NCBI GenBank assembly: GCA_035547755.1 | Contig: DASZUG010000028.1 | Coordinates: 1 to 64,000 of the forward strand | Source: Mesorhizobium_L sp035547755 | GTDB lineage: Bacteria > Pseudomonadota > Alphaproteobacteria > Rhizobiales > Rhizobiaceae | Reading direction: 5' to 3' | Length of the DNA stretch: 64,000 bases | Part shown: positions 1-7,446 of the stretch, piece after piece | Numbering within the stretch: the stretch's first letter is position 1 | Layout: each line of letters opens with the position of its first letter | The notes under the pieces: model-generated | Databases searched by the model: none | Told to the model about the DNA's origin: nothing | What the model saw: the letters and a program-made list of their open reading frames with translations, nothing else | Translations under genes and position numbers: made by a program

Positions 1-30
1 TCACCTCCTTTCCCAGAAATAGAGGTAAAG

Positions 31-348
31 ATGACGGTCTATGAAAAGCGAGATACAGCGATGGAGCCGGTTCTCGCGAAATTCTTCGCGAACTTCTTCC
101 CGAAATTCTATGAACTCGTTTCATCCCACGATGATGCGGCCAGAATTGGTCTGAAGCGGTTGTCGGTGGAGGAAAAGGCACGCCTGGCGCCTCTGTTGGA
201 CGATCTCATCGGCCCCCGCTACAGCGCGGATGATCTTGTCAGAGTGTGGCGACGCTCGCCGGCGGACGAGAACGTGCAGCTCTCGAACGGCAATCAGATT
301 CGGGAACTCCTGAAAGCCGCTCGGGAAAGGATTCGGCAGCAGAAATAG
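31..348 (+). CDS. Hypothetical protein upstream of the GTA-like cluster
   Basis: A 105-residue soluble protein that I do not recognise. The start is supported by an AGAGG ribosome-binding site six bases upstream; a second in-frame ATG at 61 lacks one. There is no signal peptide or membrane segment. The C-terminal half is rich in charged residues and looks helical, ending in a basic Arg/Lys tail. It sits where the portal gene would normally lie in a GTA cluster, about 150 bp before the first recognisable GTA gene, but shows no portal-like features. The 349-494 gap holds no other gene that I can support. It may be an unrelated gene inserted beside the cluster. Confidence 0.55.
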   Translation: MTVYEKRDTAMEPVLAKFFANFFPKFYELVSSHDDAARIGLKRLSVEEKARLAPLLDDLIGPRYSADDLVRVWRRSPADENVQLSNGNQIRELLKAARERIRQQK

Positions 349-494
349 CGCCTTCTTAGCGATTTTTGGCCGCGCCCGCCGTCAAAACGGATCCTGATTA
401 TAAGACTGGGTAAGAATAGTTCCGCCACAATCAATCCGCGGAAGCTGCCAGGCCGTCTGCGCCAGCTTTAGACACCCCTGAACGGAAACCAAAA

Positions 495-848
495 ATGTCC
501 AGCATGTCCGGCGCCGCCTTCCTGTGGGCGGTGAAAGGGACCGGTGCGATCGCCGGCTCTGCGATCTCGCTCGTCTACATCCTGCCGAAAGGCCGGCGCG
601 AGGCGGCGGCGCGTTTCGCCGTCGGGCTCGTCAGCGGCCTCGTCTTCGGCGGCACGGTCGGCCTCAAGATCGCGATCGAACTCGGCATCGAGGACAGGTT
701 GGGCGCTGGCGAACTGGCGCTGATGGGATCGGCGGCGGCCAGCCTTTCCGCCTGGTGGGCGCTCGGCTTCCTGATGCGGCTTTTGACGCGGCGGCGAACG
801 GGCGAGGGCGCCCTGCCGGAGATGGAAAGGACGATCGATGATTTCTGA
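495..848 (+). CDS. Small GTA-cluster membrane protein (DUF6107-like)
   Basis: A 117-residue protein with two or three predicted membrane segments (about residues 8-28, 40-62 and 73-97) rich in Gly, Ala and Val, and a basic tail after the last one. Proteins of this type (DUF6107, from memory) lie between portal and prohead protease in rhizobial GTA-like clusters, and this one directly precedes the protease and overlaps it by 11 bp. Its function is unknown; the RcGTA cluster has a small ORF (g3.5) at the equivalent place. The ribosome-binding site is weak, so the start could shift by the second Met four residues in. Confidence 0.7.
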   Translation: MSSMSGAAFLWAVKGTGAIAGSAISLVYILPKGRREAAARFAVGLVSGLVFGGTVGLKIAIELGIEDRLGAGELALMGSAAASLSAWWALGFLMRLLTRRRTGEGALPEMERTIDDF

Positions 849-1434
849 AACAATGACGCAGCGGGTTGAGCGCAAATTCGTCGATCTGCGCCTCGACGAC
901 GTCGCGCCCGACGGCGCCTTCACCGGCTATGCCAGCCTCTTCGGCGTCGTCGATCTGGCGAAAGACGCGGTCGAGCGCGGCGCTTTCGCTAGATCGCTCA
1001 AGACACGCGGTGCCGCCGGCATCCGCATGCTCTACCAGCACGACCCGAACGAGCCGATCGGCACCTGGACCGAAATCGTCGAGGACGGCAAGGGCCTCTT
1101 CGTGCGCGGAAAGCTGGCGACCGGGGTGGAGCGCGCCCGCGAGGTGCTCGACCTGATGCGCCACGGCGCGCTCGACGGGCTTTCCATCGGCTTTCGCGCC
1201 AGCCGCGCCCGCACCGATCCGCGCACCGGCGTTCGCCACATCCTGGAGGCGGACCTGTGGGAAATCTCCATCGTCACATTTCCGATGCTGCCCGGCGCGC
1301 GTGTCGAGCGCGTCAAGGTATGGCGTCCGGGCGATGAAGGCGAGCGCCTAGCACGACTGAAGCTCGCCGGCGCGATCCGCCGTGCCACCAGAATGATCAA
1401 CGCCCATAAAACGATCAACGAAAGGAAAAGGTGA
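838..1434 (+). CDS. HK97-family prohead protease (GTA gp4-like)
   Basis: Serine protease of the U35 family, which cleaves the capsid scaffold during head maturation. The 198 residues are full length for the family. The expected catalytic His is in YQHD (H68), the Ser in GLSIGF (S116) and the acidic residue in LWEISIV (E142). It overlaps the preceding small membrane gene by 11 bp and is followed one base later by the major capsid gene, so the three are translated as an operon. Assignment is strong from the motifs and from the protease-then-capsid order. Confidence 0.93.
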   Translation: MISETMTQRVERKFVDLRLDDVAPDGAFTGYASLFGVVDLAKDAVERGAFARSLKTRGAAGIRMLYQHDPNEPIGTWTEIVEDGKGLFVRGKLATGVERAREVLDLMRHGALDGLSIGFRASRARTDPRTGVRHILEADLWEISIVTFPMLPGARVERVKVWRPGDEGERLARLKLAGAIRRATRMINAHKTINERKR

Positions 1435-1435
1435 A

Positions 1436-2695
1436 ATGACGACAAGCGAACTATCCGGCGTGCCGGAAACCAAGTCGGCCGCCGGCATGGCCGAAATCAC
1501 GGGCGCCTTCGGCGAGTTCACGGCCTCCTTCGAGGCCTTCAAGAGCGCCAATGAAGAACGGCTCTCCCAGATCGAAGGCCGGCTTGGACCGGATGTGGTG
1601 ACGACCGAGAAGGTCGACCGCATCTCTCGGGCGCTTGATGAGCAGAAGCGGGCGCTGGACGGGCTTATGGTCCGGAAAGCACGGCCGGCGCTCGGCCGCG
1701 ATCGCGGCTTGCAGCCGCTGCCCAGCGAGCACAAGCAGGCCTTCGACGCCTATGTGCGTTCGGGCGACGACCGGCTGTTGCGTTCGCTCGACACCAAGGC
1801 GATGTCCTATGGCTCCGGCCAGGACGGTGGCTATCTGGTGCCGGACGAGACGGAAGCGGAGATCGGCGAGCGGTTGGCGGCGATCTCGCCGATCCGCTCG
1901 ATCGCGTCGGTCATAAAAGTGTCCGGCGCGGTGCTGAAGAAGCCTTTCGCCATTTCCGGGCCGGCGGTCGGCTGGGTGGCGGAGACGGCGGCGCGGCCGC
2001 AGACCAACAGCCCGACGCTCGACGAACTCCAGTTCCCGACCGCCGAGCTCTACGCCATGCCGGCGGCGACAGCGGCGCTTCTGGAAGACAGCATCGTCAA
2101 TATCGACCAGTGGATCGGCGCGGAGGTCGAGACCGCCTTCGCCGAGCAGGAGGGCGCGGCTTTCGTTTCCGGCGACGGGACCAACAAGCCGAAGGGTCTC
2201 CTGTCTTACACCACGGTAGCGGAAGCGGATTGGGCGTGGGGCAAGATCGGCTATACCGCCACCGGCGTTTCCGGCGCCTGGCCGGCGAGTAACCCGTCCG
2301 ACATCCTGATCGACACGGTCTATGCGCTGAAGGCCGGCTACCGCCAGAATGCCTCCTGGGTGATGAACCGCAAGACTCAGGGAGCGATCCGCAAGATGAA
2401 GGACGCCGACGGCAATTATCTCTGGCAGCCGCCGGCCGCGCCCGGCAGCCGCGCCATGCTGATGGGCTTCCCGGTGGTCGAGGCGGAGGACATGCCCGAC
2501 ATCGCCGCCGACGCGACGCCACTTGCCTTCGGCGATTTCCAGCGCGGTTATCTCGTCGTGGACCGGAGCGGCGTGCGGGTGCTGCGCGATCCCTATTCCG
2601 CCAAGCCCTACGTGCTTTTCTACACCACCAAGCGCGTCGGCGGCGGGGTGCAGGATTTCGACGCGATCAAGCTCCTGAAATTCGGCATGAGCTGA
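1436..2695 (+). CDS. HK97-fold major capsid protein (GTA gp5-like)
   Basis: Major capsid protein of 419 residues. Residues 1 to about 115 form an acidic, coiled-coil-like delta (scaffold) domain that the neighbouring protease would remove. The mature HK97-fold core follows from about residue 118, with family-typical stretches such as SGDGTNKPKG near residue 245 and the C-terminal DFDAIKLLKFG. A good ribosome-binding site (GGAAAAGG) lies just upstream. The gene ends 51 bp before a strong intrinsic terminator, separating it transcriptionally from the connector and tail genes. That would suit a protein needed in hundreds of copies per particle. Confidence 0.93.
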   Translation: MTTSELSGVPETKSAAGMAEITGAFGEFTASFEAFKSANEERLSQIEGRLGPDVVTTEKVDRISRALDEQKRALDGLMVRKARPALGRDRGLQPLPSEHKQAFDAYVRSGDDRLLRSLDTKAMSYGSGQDGGYLVPDETEAEIGERLAAISPIRSIASVIKVSGAVLKKPFAISGPAVGWVAETAARPQTNSPTLDELQFPTAELYAMPAATAALLEDSIVNIDQWIGAEVETAFAEQEGAAFVSGDGTNKPKGLLSYTTVAEADWAWGKIGYTATGVSGAWPASNPSDILIDTVYALKAGYRQNASWVMNRKTQGAIRKMKDADGNYLWQPPAAPGSRAMLMGFPVVEAEDMPDIAADATPLAFGDFQRGYLVVDRSGVRVLRDPYSAKPYVLFYTTKRVGGGVQDFDAIKLLKFGMS

Positions 2696-2746
2696 GAACC
2701 TTCGCGGTTCTTCGGCGGATGGCGTCCATCCGCTGTCTTGCCGAAT

Positions 2747-2785
2747 GCGGCCCCGGTTGTCCTCCCGCCGGGGCCGCTTTCTTTT
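2747..2785 (+). terminator. Intrinsic terminator after major capsid gene
   Basis: A perfect 10-bp GC-rich stem (GCGGCCCCGG with CCGGGGCCGC) has an 11-nt loop and is followed by TTTCTTTT. It lies between the capsid gene and the head-tail adaptor gene, inside an otherwise tightly packed structural operon. Confidence 0.85.
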
Positions 2786-2805
2786 CAACCGTTTGCGAGA
2801 TTTTC

Positions 2806-3375
2806 ATGACTCTCTTTCGCACCGTCGCGCCGACCGTCGAGCCGGTCAGCCTGGACGACGCCAAGACCCATCTGCGCATCAGCCATGACAGCGAGGACGA
2901 TCTGATCGCCGGGCTGATCCGCGCCGCGCGCGACGAGGTCGAGGCGCAAACCGGCCTGGCGTTGATCACCCAAAGCTGGCGCCTGACGCGGGATTGCTGG
3001 CCGCACGAGGACCGCATCGCGCTTTTTCGCAATCCAGTCAGCCAGATCCTGTCCGTCACGACCTATGACGACAGCGGCGCTGCGTCTGTCGTCGATCCAT
3101 CGACTTATCAGGTCGACACGGATGCCCGTCCCGCCCGGCTCCTTCTCGGAACCTCGCCCGGCGCGCTGCGGGTCATGAACGGGCTGGAGGTCGATTTCTT
3201 CGCCGGTTACGGCGATACGGCCGCCGCCGTCCCCGACCGGCTGAAGCGGGCGATCCTGCTGCTCGTCGCGCATTGGTACGAGTTCCGCACGGATTATGGC
3301 GTCGCCGACCAGCCGGTTTCCATACCGGCCGATTTCGAGCGGCTGGTGGCGAGTTACAGGCTGGCGAGGCTCTGA
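2806..3375 (+). CDS. Head-tail adaptor (phiE125 gp8 / GTA gp6 family)
   Basis: A 189-residue head-tail connector of the phiE125 gp8/gp6-like family, forming the ring between portal and tail stopper. The opening pattern, VEPVSLDDAKTHLRI with an acidic DSEDDLI segment, is typical. So is the C-terminal stretch where helices end near the sequence HWYEFR. The open frame extends upstream to 2719, but that extension covers the terminator hairpin and has a Cys-rich non-homologous sequence, so the ATG at 2806 is taken as the start. Its end overlaps the next gene by one base (TGATG), indicating coupled translation. Confidence 0.85.
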   Translation: MTLFRTVAPTVEPVSLDDAKTHLRISHDSEDDLIAGLIRAARDEVEAQTGLALITQSWRLTRDCWPHEDRIALFRNPVSQILSVTTYDDSGAASVVDPSTYQVDTDARPARLLLGTSPGALRVMNGLEVDFFAGYGDTAAAVPDRLKRAILLLVAHWYEFRTDYGVADQPVSIPADFERLVASYRLARL

Positions 3376-3710
3376 TGCGGACGCTCACGATCGATCCCGG
3401 CGAACTGCGCCACGAACTGGTGCTCGAAAGCGCCACAACGACGCCGGACCTCTATGGCGGCACGACGCAGGCATGGGCGACGGCGGCAACGCTTTTTGCC
3501 CGCATGGAACCTTTGAACGCCAGGCAAACGGTGAACACTGGTCAGACCGTCCGAACCGTCACCCATCGTATGACCGTCAGGCAGGACGCCTCCATCGAAA
3601 GCGGTATGCGTTTCCGCAAAGGGGACCGCATCTTCGACATCCTGACGGTCTGTGATCCGGACGAGACCGGACGCTATTTCTTCTGTGAAACCAGCGAGGC
3701 CGGACAATGA
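3375..3710 (+). CDS. Phage head closure / tail stopper protein (GTA gp7-like)
   Basis: A 111-residue head-closure protein related to SPP1 gp16 and HK97-type adaptors. It shows the usual core: an N-terminal LRHELVLES strand, a G-G-TQAW loop, TLFARMEPLNARQ, then RMTVRQ and RKGDRIFDIL beta strands. It begins inside the stop codon of the adaptor gene and overlaps the next small ORF by 4 bp (ATGA). The open frame runs upstream to 3273, but homology begins only at the ATG at 3375. It seals the capsid after packaging and receives the tail. Confidence 0.85.
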   Translation: MRTLTIDPGELRHELVLESATTTPDLYGGTTQAWATAATLFARMEPLNARQTVNTGQTVRTVTHRMTVRQDASIESGMRFRKGDRIFDILTVCDPDETGRYFFCETSEAGQ

Positions 3711-3898
3711 ACTTCACGCTTCGCCTGACCCTTGACGGTCTGGTCGGCGCACTTCGTATGAAGGCGCATTCGCTCGGAGATGGCATCGAGAGCGGGCGCC
3801 GGTCAAGACCGACCCTTCCTCTCGAAGCGGAACCGAAGCCCGACTTGAAAGCAAAGTCGGAGACGGAGGGAGAGCCGAATGACCTCGCCCGCGGCTGA
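3707..3898 (+). CDS. Small hypothetical protein in the GTA-like cluster
   Basis: A 63-residue ORF with a short amphipathic N terminus followed by a charged, Pro/Lys/Glu-rich low-complexity tail. It overlaps the head-closure gene by 4 bp and the DUF3168 gene by 20 bp. This tight packing argues that it is translated, even though I recognise no domain. RcGTA has no extra gene here, where g7 is followed directly by g8. It could instead serve mainly to couple translation between its neighbours. Confidence 0.5.
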   Translation: MNFTLRLTLDGLVGALRMKAHSLGDGIESGRRSRPTLPLEAEPKPDLKAKSETEGEPNDLARG

Positions 3899-4286
3899 AC
3901 TGCAAAAAGCGATCTTCGCGGCGCTGGGCAACGATGCGACGTTGGCGGCCGCGCTTGGCGGCCCGAAAATCTATGACGATGCGCCGCCGCATGTCGCCTT
4001 CCCCTATATCACCTTCGGCCTCACCAGCGTCCATGATTGGTCGACCAGCACCGAGAGCGGCACCGAACAGCTTTTCACGCTGCATGTCTGGTCGAAAGCG
4101 CATGGCAAGGCGGAGGCGCTGGCGATCATGGAAGCGGCGCGCGCCGTGCTCGACGACGCCTCCCTGACGCTCGACGGTCATCACCTCGTCAGCCTGCGCT
4201 TCGACTTCGCCGAAGTGCGGTTCGACGACGACCTGATCGTCTATCACGGGCTGTTGCGCTTCCGGGCGCTGACGGAAGCGGATTGA
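3879..4286 (+). CDS. DUF3168 tail terminator / tail completion protein (GTA gp8-like)
   Basis: A 135-residue DUF3168 protein, the family that caps the tail tube at the head end. Recognisable blocks are the ELQKAIFAAL start, the FPYITFG segment and the FTLHVWSKAHGKAEA and RFRALTEAD strands. The gene begins inside the small ORF before it. It is followed by a 96-bp gap filled by an imperfect palindromic repeat before the major tail gene, so expression of the tail tube gene may be set independently. Confidence 0.85.
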   Translation: MTSPAAELQKAIFAALGNDATLAAALGGPKIYDDAPPHVAFPYITFGLTSVHDWSTSTESGTEQLFTLHVWSKAHGKAEALAIMEAARAVLDDASLTLDGHHLVSLRFDFAEVRFDDDLIVYHGLLRFRALTEAD

Positions 4287-4291
4287 TTTTC

Positions 4292-4363
4292 GGCAGTCGG
4301 CAATGGGCAGTCGGCAATCGGGAATAAGTCTTCCGATTGCCAATTGCCGACCTGCCGACTGCC
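4292..4363. repeat. Imperfect palindromic repeat inside the structural operon
   Basis: Two arms of about 30 bases around an 11-base centre form a long imperfect hairpin. The outer GGCAGTCGGCA/TGCCGACTGCC (11 bp) and inner GGCAATCGG/CCGATTGCC (9 bp) blocks match exactly. The left arm is itself a near tandem repeat of CAGTCGGCAAT. This looks like a chromosomal intergenic repeat rather than a phage signal. The ribosome-binding site of the major tail gene lies just after it. Confidence 0.75.
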
Positions 4364-4382
4364 TCAAAAAGGGAGACCTTGA

Positions 4383-4799
4383 ATGGTCGCACAGAAAGGC
4401 AAGGACCTTCTCCTCAAGCTCGATGGAGACGGATCCGGCAATTTCGTCACGGTCGCGGGGCTGCGGACCAAGCGGCTGTCCTTCAACAGCGCGACGGTGG
4501 ATATTACCGATGCGGATTCTGCCGGGCGGTGGCGTGAACTTCTGGCTGGCAGCGGCATGCAGCGCGTCTCCGTCAGCGGATCGGGAATCTTCAAGGACGC
4601 GCAGTCGGACGCAGCGATCCGCACGCAGTTTTTCGATGCCGGTATTTCTTCCTGGCAGCTCATTTTGCCGGATTTCGGCACCGTGGCGGGACCGTTCCAG
4701 GTGACGGCACTGGAATATTCCGGCGATCATGATGGCGAAGTGACCTTCGACATCGCGCTGGAATCCGCCGGCGCCATCAGCTTCACGGCCGCGCCATGA
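4383..4799 (+). CDS. Major tail protein, TP901-1 family (GTA gp9-like)
   Basis: A 138-residue tail-tube subunit. The opening KGKDLLLKLDGDGSGNFVTV, the ADSAGRWRELL motif and the C-terminal EVTFDIALESAGAISF are typical of TP901-1-like major tail proteins. A GGGAG ribosome-binding site precedes the ATG, and the stop overlaps the next start by 4 bp (ATGA). Like the capsid, this is a high-copy structural protein, and it too has a regulatory-looking spacer upstream. Confidence 0.9.
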   Translation: MVAQKGKDLLLKLDGDGSGNFVTVAGLRTKRLSFNSATVDITDADSAGRWRELLAGSGMQRVSVSGSGIFKDAQSDAAIRTQFFDAGISSWQLILPDFGTVAGPFQVTALEYSGDHDGEVTFDIALESAGAISFTAAP

Positions 4800-5134
4800 G
4801 CGCTAACAGGCGGCGCGGCGAAATTGCCGCCATGCTCAACGGGGAGGAATACCGCCTCTGCCTGACGCTCGGGGCCCTCGCGGAACTGGAGACTGCCTTC
4901 GAGGCTGACGATCTCGGCGCTTTGGTCGAGCGCTTCTCGAACGGCAGGCTGTCGGCCTCCGATCTGGTCAGAGTGATCGGCGCTGGATTGCGCGGCGGCG
5001 GCGCTGCCGTGACGGATGACGATGTCCGCGCCATGCGCTGCGACAACGGCGCGGCGGGTTATGCGTGGATCGTCTCCGAACTGCTTGCCGTGACGTTCGG
5101 CGCACCGGAAAGCGGGCCGTCCGTAAACCCCTAG
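4796..5134 (+). CDS. Tail assembly chaperone, upstream frame (GTA gp10-like)
   Basis: A 112-residue protein of the GTA gp10/Phage_TAC_11 type, with the typical segments RGEIAAMLNGEEYRLCLTLG, ALAELETAFEADDL and DLVRVIGAGLRGGG. It overlaps the major tail gene by 4 bp. Tail assembly chaperones coat the tape measure protein while the tail tube polymerises. In many phages they are made in two forms by a -1 ribosomal frameshift. Here the last two sense codons plus the preceding base read A AAC CCC immediately before TAG, a match to the X XXY YYZ slippery rule, and the -1 frame continues as the second chaperone ORF. A shifted product would have 189 residues. Confidence 0.85.
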   Translation: MSANRRRGEIAAMLNGEEYRLCLTLGALAELETAFEADDLGALVERFSNGRLSASDLVRVIGAGLRGGGAAVTDDDVRAMRCDNGAAGYAWIVSELLAVTFGAPESGPSVNP

Positions 5135-5364
5135 ACGCCGCAGCAGCCGGAACGAATCCGTTTCCCTGGGCCGACGTGATGCGTGCCGGCCTCGGCCTGC
5201 TGCGGCTTTCTTCACGTGATTTCTGGGCGATGACGCCGCGTGAGCTTTTGGCCGCAACCGGTCTCGACCGGACTGGAAGCGGCGCGTTGGGGCGGGCGGA
5301 TCTCGCGAGCCTCATGACCCGGTTTCCCGACAAAAAAGAGGAGACGACATGGCGGAAGACATGA
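5065..5364 (+). CDS. Tail assembly chaperone, -1 frame (rcc01693 / GTA gp10.1-like)
   Basis: This frame encodes the rcc01693-type chaperone domain, recognisable by FPWADVMRAGLGLLRLS and DFWAMTPRELLAATG. The domain lies after 5150, whereas the only ATG ahead of it is at 5065, inside the upstream gene and without a clear ribosome-binding site. No ATG, GTG or TTG occurs in frame between that ATG and the FPW motif. The simplest reading is that this segment is expressed as the C-terminal part of a -1 frameshift fusion with the upstream ORF (junction about 5131), although independent initiation at 5065 is possible. It overlaps the tape measure gene by 16 bp. Confidence 0.75.
   Translation: MDRLRTACRDVRRTGKRAVRKPLDAAAAGTNPFPWADVMRAGLGLLRLSSRDFWAMTPRELLAATGLDRTGSGALGRADLASLMTRFPDKKEETTWRKT
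5125..5131 (+). other. Candidate -1 ribosomal frameshift site (A AAC CCC)
   Basis: In the zero frame the bases read GTA AAC CCC TAG. Slipping back one base gives AAA CCC CTA GAC and opens the second chaperone ORF. The heptamer fits X XXY YYZ, sits directly against the stop codon, and joins two ORFs of families known to be frameshift partners in other tailed phages. Use in vivo is inferred. Confidence 0.6.
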
Positions 5365-5909
5365 CCGTCAGGATCAGCGCCGATACCAGCCCGCTGGAAG
5401 ATGCGTTGAAGAATTTGCAGGGCCTCTCCAAGGAGTTCGGCACGTCGCTGACAAGCGCGCTGCGAGGCGCCGCCGTCAGCGGCAAGGATCTGAACGCGGT
5501 GCTGCGCCAGATCGCGCTCAGCCTTTCTGGAACGGCGCTGACGCAGGGACTGAAGCCGCTGGAGAATCTGGCGTCATCGTTCTTCTCCAGTCTTTTCGGC
5601 GGATCAGGCGTGCTGCCCTTCGCCAAGGGAGGAGTCGTACCGTTCGCCTCCGGAGGCGTGGTTTCGTCGCCCACCTATTTTCCGATGGGCGGCGGTTTGG
5701 GGCTTGCCGGTGAAGCCGGTTCCGAAGCGATCCTGCCGCTGCGCCGGGGTTCGGATGGAAGCCTGGGCGTCGCCTCCTCTGGCGGCGGAGGCGCTGTCAA
5801 CGTCGTCTTCAACGTCACGACGCAAGACGCCTCGTCTTTCCGTAAATCCGAGGGCCAGGTGACGTCCATGCTCGCCCGTGCCGTTTCGCGCGGAACAAGG
5901 AGCCTTTGA
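5349..5909 (+). CDS. Short tail tape measure protein (GTA gp11-like)
   Basis: A 186-residue tape measure protein. Residues 1-75 are helical and contain the MTVRISADTSPLEDAL start typical of this group. A Gly-rich stretch follows (PFAKGGVVPFASGGVV near residue 95, then GEAGSEAILPLRRG), and the C terminus matches the conserved end of tape measures. The length is close to that of the RcGTA protein and would specify a very short tail tube. A strong GAGGAG ribosome-binding site lies seven bases upstream of the ATG, inside the preceding chaperone frame. Confidence 0.85.
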   Translation: MAEDMTVRISADTSPLEDALKNLQGLSKEFGTSLTSALRGAAVSGKDLNAVLRQIALSLSGTALTQGLKPLENLASSFFSSLFGGSGVLPFAKGGVVPFASGGVVSSPTYFPMGGGLGLAGEAGSEAILPLRRGSDGSLGVASSGGGGAVNVVFNVTTQDASSFRKSEGQVTSMLARAVSRGTRSL

Positions 5910-6559
5910 TGACCGGCAGCAACGGCTTTCACGACGTGCTCTTCCCGCTTGGCGTTTCCTTCGGCGCGACGGGCGGGCCCGACCGCAAGAACGAGATCAT
6001 CCAACTCACCTCCGGTCGCGAGAAGCGCAATGTCCGCTTCTCGCAGTCGCGCCATTATTACGATGCCGGCTCCGGCGTCAGGAGCCTGGAAGACCTCTAT
6101 GACGTGCTGGCCTTCTTCGAGGCGCGGCGCGGCTCGCTCTACGCCTTCCGCTTCCGCGACCCCTTCGACATGAAATCCTGCCGCCCTTCCGCGACGCCGA
6201 CTGTGCTCGACCAGACACTTGGAACAGGAGATGGCCGTGCGGCAAGTTTCCCGTTGGTGAAGAACTACGGCGATGCGCCCGATTCCTATGCACGGCTGAT
6301 CCGCAAACCCGCAGCCGGGACGCTTCTCGTGGCGGTGGCGGGGACGGAGAAATCGAGCCCTGCCGATTTCACCTTCGACGATGAAACCGGATCAGTTGTC
6401 TTCGCCAGCGCTGCCATTCCGCCAGCGGGAGCCGCAGTGACGGCGGGTTACGTGTTCGATGTGCCGGTCCGCTTTGACGCAGAGAGGATCGAGATCAGCC
6501 TGACCGCCTTCAAGGCCGGCCAGATCCCGTCGATCCCGCTTGTGGAGGTCCAGCTTTGA
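5909..6559 (+). CDS. Distal tail protein, DUF2460 family (GTA gp12-like)
   Basis: A 216-residue DUF2460 protein, the distal tail protein that joins tail tube to baseplate in RcGTA. Diagnostic stretches are FHDVLFPLGVSFGATGGP, RNVRFSQSRHYYDAG and the FRFRDPFD motif. An AAGGAG ribosome-binding site is spaced six bases from the ATG at 5909; a TTG at 5906 would be too close. The start overlaps the stop of the tape measure gene. The C terminus ends in IPSIPLVEV, as usual for the family. Confidence 0.9.
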   Translation: MTGSNGFHDVLFPLGVSFGATGGPDRKNEIIQLTSGREKRNVRFSQSRHYYDAGSGVRSLEDLYDVLAFFEARRGSLYAFRFRDPFDMKSCRPSATPTVLDQTLGTGDGRAASFPLVKNYGDAPDSYARLIRKPAAGTLLVAVAGTEKSSPADFTFDDETGSVVFASAAIPPAGAAVTAGYVFDVPVRFDAERIEISLTAFKAGQIPSIPLVEVQL

Positions 6560-7446
6560 GCCTTTATCCGCCCGGTCTCGCGAGCAATCTCGCCGGGACC
6601 GCGACCACCGTTTGCCAATGCTGGAAGCTGACGCGGAAGGACGGCACGGTGCTCGGCTTCACCGATCATGATCTGCCGCTGGTGGTCGATGGCGTTTCCT
6701 TCGAACCGCAGACAGGTTTTACAGCAAGCGAGGCGCGTTCGTCTCTCGGGCTTGCCGTTGATACGGTCGATATAGAGGGCGCCCTGTCTTCCACCGCCAT
6801 CGACGAGGCCGACATCGAGGCGGGCCGCTATGACGGTGCGATCGTCGAGACGATGCTGGTCAACTGGCAGGAGCCGGCCGATTTCGCCATGATCCGCAAA
6901 GCCGTTGTCGGCAAGATCACCAGAAACGACGGTGCGCTGACGGCGGAACTGGAAAGCCTGACGCAAAGCCTCGACCAGCCGAACGGCCGCTATGCGCGGC
7001 GCGGTTGCGACGCCGAACTCGGCGACACGCACTGCCGCTTCGACCTGACCAGGGCCGGTTTTTCCGGCGACGGCACCGTCATCTCGCGCGAGACGGAGGA
7101 TACGCTTCTCGTCTCCGGCCTGGATACGTTCGAAGCCGGCTGGTTCGCAAATGGCCTGCTGACCTGGACGTCGGGCGCATCGAGCGGCACGGCGGAGCGC
7201 ATCGTCGAGCACCAGGTGAAGCCGGATGGCGTGGCGCTCAAATTCTGGCAGGACGGACCTGTGCAGCCGGAACCGGGAGACACGTTCCACATCGTCGCCG
7301 GCTGCGACAAATCCTTCGAGACCTGCAAGGCGAAATTCGCAAATCCCCTCAATTTCCGCGGCTTTCCGCATCTGCCGGGCAATGATGCCGCCTATGGCTA
7401 TGTCACCGACGGCGAGGAGTTTGACGGCGGCCCCCTGGTGCCATGA
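6556..7446 (+). CDS. DUF2163 baseplate hub protein (GTA gp13-like)
   Basis: A 296-residue DUF2163 protein, a baseplate hub component in RcGTA. It starts with TTG inside the TTGA overlap with the preceding stop. The choice is supported by a GGAGG seven bases upstream and by the homologous SLYPPGLASNL N terminus. Conserved features include WKLTRKDGTVLGFTDHD and a Cys-bearing C-terminal region (CDKSFETCKAKFANPLNF). Several Cys residues suggest structural metal or cluster binding, as described for RcGTA, but I infer this only from position. Confidence 0.9.
   Translation: MSLYPPGLASNLAGTATTVCQCWKLTRKDGTVLGFTDHDLPLVVDGVSFEPQTGFTASEARSSLGLAVDTVDIEGALSSTAIDEADIEAGRYDGAIVETMLVNWQEPADFAMIRKAVVGKITRNDGALTAELESLTQSLDQPNGRYARRGCDAELGDTHCRFDLTRAGFSGDGTVISRETEDTLLVSGLDTFEAGWFANGLLTWTSGASSGTAERIVEHQVKPDGVALKFWQDGPVQPEPGDTFHIVAGCDKSFETCKAKFANPLNFRGFPHLPGNDAAYGYVTDGEEFDGGPLVP

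Noticed and set aside
349..494. Possible remnant of a portal gene
   Set aside because: I looked for portal-like C-terminal sequence in all frames; a short stretch is open but too weak and interrupted to claim.
1451..2788. Long antisense ORF (445 codons) opposite the capsid gene
   Set aside because: It mirrors the capsid gene in another frame, a common effect of high GC. No ribosome-binding site, no recognisable domain, and an Arg/His-rich composition.
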